This document shows positions 63,100 to 64,000 of a stretch of DNA of 64,000 nt, piece after piece. Source of the DNA: Struthio camelus (lineage: Eukaryota; Chordata; Aves; Struthioniformes; Struthionidae); contig NC_090982.1 of assembly GCF_040807025.1 (NCBI RefSeq), positions 50,017,112 to 50,081,111 on the forward strand, written 5' to 3'. Position 1 is the first letter of the stretch; each line of letters starts with the position of its first letter. The notes beneath the pieces are model-generated. The model saw nothing but the letters and a program-made list of their open reading frames with translations. It ran no database searches and was not told the origin of the DNA. A program made the translations under genes and the position numbers.

Positions 63100-63420
63100 A
63101 AAAACGTGTGTCAATATCTCTTCAAATTTTTCCACTCTGGCTTTTTCTGCTTCAGGAGTTAGGTCATTTCATTATGGAAATATTGCTTAATTAGCAGTTT
63201 GGTTGTTTGTCACAGTATTTGTAGACGAGTATTTTATTTAGCCGACTGTGATTATTTTATCTGGCTATCTGTTTAGTTTGGCTTGCTACTGTTGCATATT
63301 CTAAGATCAGAAGCATCATTACCATTGTTGTTGTTTCTTATTTTGCATTGCCACCACTAGCCCCTATCTAGAAGGTTCATATCTGAGGAGGTTCGACCTC
63401 ACACGTACCAATTAGAATAA
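63100..63420. promoter_or_regulatory. possible conserved non-coding element
   Basis: The stretch includes ATTGCTTAATTAGCAG (63182-63197, TTAATTAG homeodomain core), GCCGACTGTGATTATTTTAT and CAGAAGCATCATTACCATTG. It is non-repetitive and free of frames longer than 60 codons. Together with the preceding candidate and the TGATTNAT cluster just downstream it would form a regulatory block of about 1 kb. Confidence 0.3.
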
Positions 63421-63438
63421 TGAATTGCTTCACTTAAT

Positions 63439-63457
63439 TGATTAATGATTGATTAAT
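63439..63457 (+). promoter_or_regulatory. three overlapping TGATTNAT (PBX-HOX type) sites
   Basis: TGATTAAT at 63439-63446, TGATTGAT at 63446-63453 and TGATTAAT at 63450-63457 overlap within 19 bases. TGATTNAT is the composite site known for PBX-HOX heterodimers. The motif matches are seen directly; whether they are bound is inference. AT-rich slippage of a GATTAAT-like unit could also create the pattern. Confidence 0.35.
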
Positions 63458-63459
63458 TT

Positions 63460-64000
63460 GAGTACAGAGTATTGAGGAGTATTTTACTAGTTTCCTTCAT
63501 CTTAAGATTTTTCATAATAGATGTAAGCTGTGTTAACTGGTTGGAAGCAATTACTTGAGGCCGAATATAAAAAATAATATTTTAATAGAATTGTTTAGAA
63601 TAATAGGTGGCCTTATAGTTAATATCTGATGTTGCTATGAAAGCATAGTTGAGCTGTTTACTTTCAGGAATAATTTGTTTTTAGCTTTCCTTCAAATGGT
63701 TCTAAAAGGTATCTTGGCTTTACAACAAGTCTTATATCAATTAAAGTTTTTTTTTTTTTTTTAAAAAGTCAAGTAATTATTGTTTCTTTAAGAAAGAACG
63801 AGCCACCTTTAAAATGCCAGAGACTGAGATTCTAAAACAACAGATGTTCCACGCAACATTTTGCTCAGGATCGCCTAGGATGTAGACAAATGCCTTCCTT
63901 CAGGAATACATAGATCCTCTGGGGAGACTCCATGTTCACATTTCTATACCTTGTAGTCACATGCGTCCGTACACACACACAAGTTGAGATATGTGAAAAA
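63460..64000. other. AT-rich non-coding DNA to the window end
   Basis: It holds a 16-17 base T run near 63748-63763 followed by AAAAAG, and a short CA run near 63974-63981. No gene or repeat family is recognised. Confidence 0.5.

Noticed and set aside
1..64000. CRISPR arrays, operons, phage or bacterial mobile elements
   Set aside because: No regularly spaced direct repeats, no ribosome binding sites, no dense coding and no tRNA genes. All evidence points to vertebrate nuclear DNA.
1..64000. Endogenous retrovirus or long terminal repeats
   Set aside because: No paired direct repeats of LTR length, no primer binding site and no gag/pol/env-like frame were found on reading.

Overview
The window looks like non-coding nuclear DNA from a vertebrate, most likely a sauropsid and probably a bird. 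It is AT-rich and CpG-poor, and no long open reading frame has a recognisable domain. There are no operons, Shine-Dalgarno sites or tRNA/rRNA genes. The recognisable repeats are old and decayed: one CR1-type LINE 3' end (about 32755-33120), several MIR-type or other tRNA-SINE-like pieces, and a scattered motif near CCATTGAAGTCAATGGGA. Young mammalian SINEs and L1 are absent. Few repeats plus CR1 remnants fit a bird gene desert or a very large intron. Species and locus cannot be named from the sequence alone.

Layout. 0-9.6 kb: AT-rich DNA broken by two CpG-rich islets (1440-1593 and 4564-5138) and a GC-richer stretch with open frames on both strands (8818-9530). 9.6-17.4 kb: a candidate exon (12775-12946), an odd head-to-head array of a 50-60 bp repeat (13491-13986), and an open frame ending at 17352 whose second half reads like real protein. 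17-33 kb: a desert with decayed SINEs and a 22-bp tandem duplication, ending in the CR1 remnant. 33-47 kb: a 43-bp alternating purine-pyrimidine tract, candidate exons at 37191-37317, 39818-39903 and 44235-44492, and a cluster of small tandem duplications (43.16-43.67 kb). 47-62 kb: mostly featureless, with a possible minus-strand microexon (56573-56598). 62.4-63.5 kb: sequence that reads like conserved regulatory DNA and carries three overlapping TGATTNAT (PBX-HOX type) sites.

No complete protein-coding gene could be supported. The exon candidates rest on splice-site shape and open frame only, and many such pairs arise by chance in 64 kb. If the plus-strand candidates are real, their joins run into stops, so a long non-coding RNA or UTR exons fits better than a coding gene. 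The exceptions to consider are 44235-44492 and the frame ending at 17352. I found no clear new biological system. The least explained structure is the inverted minisatellite at 13.5-14.0 kb.
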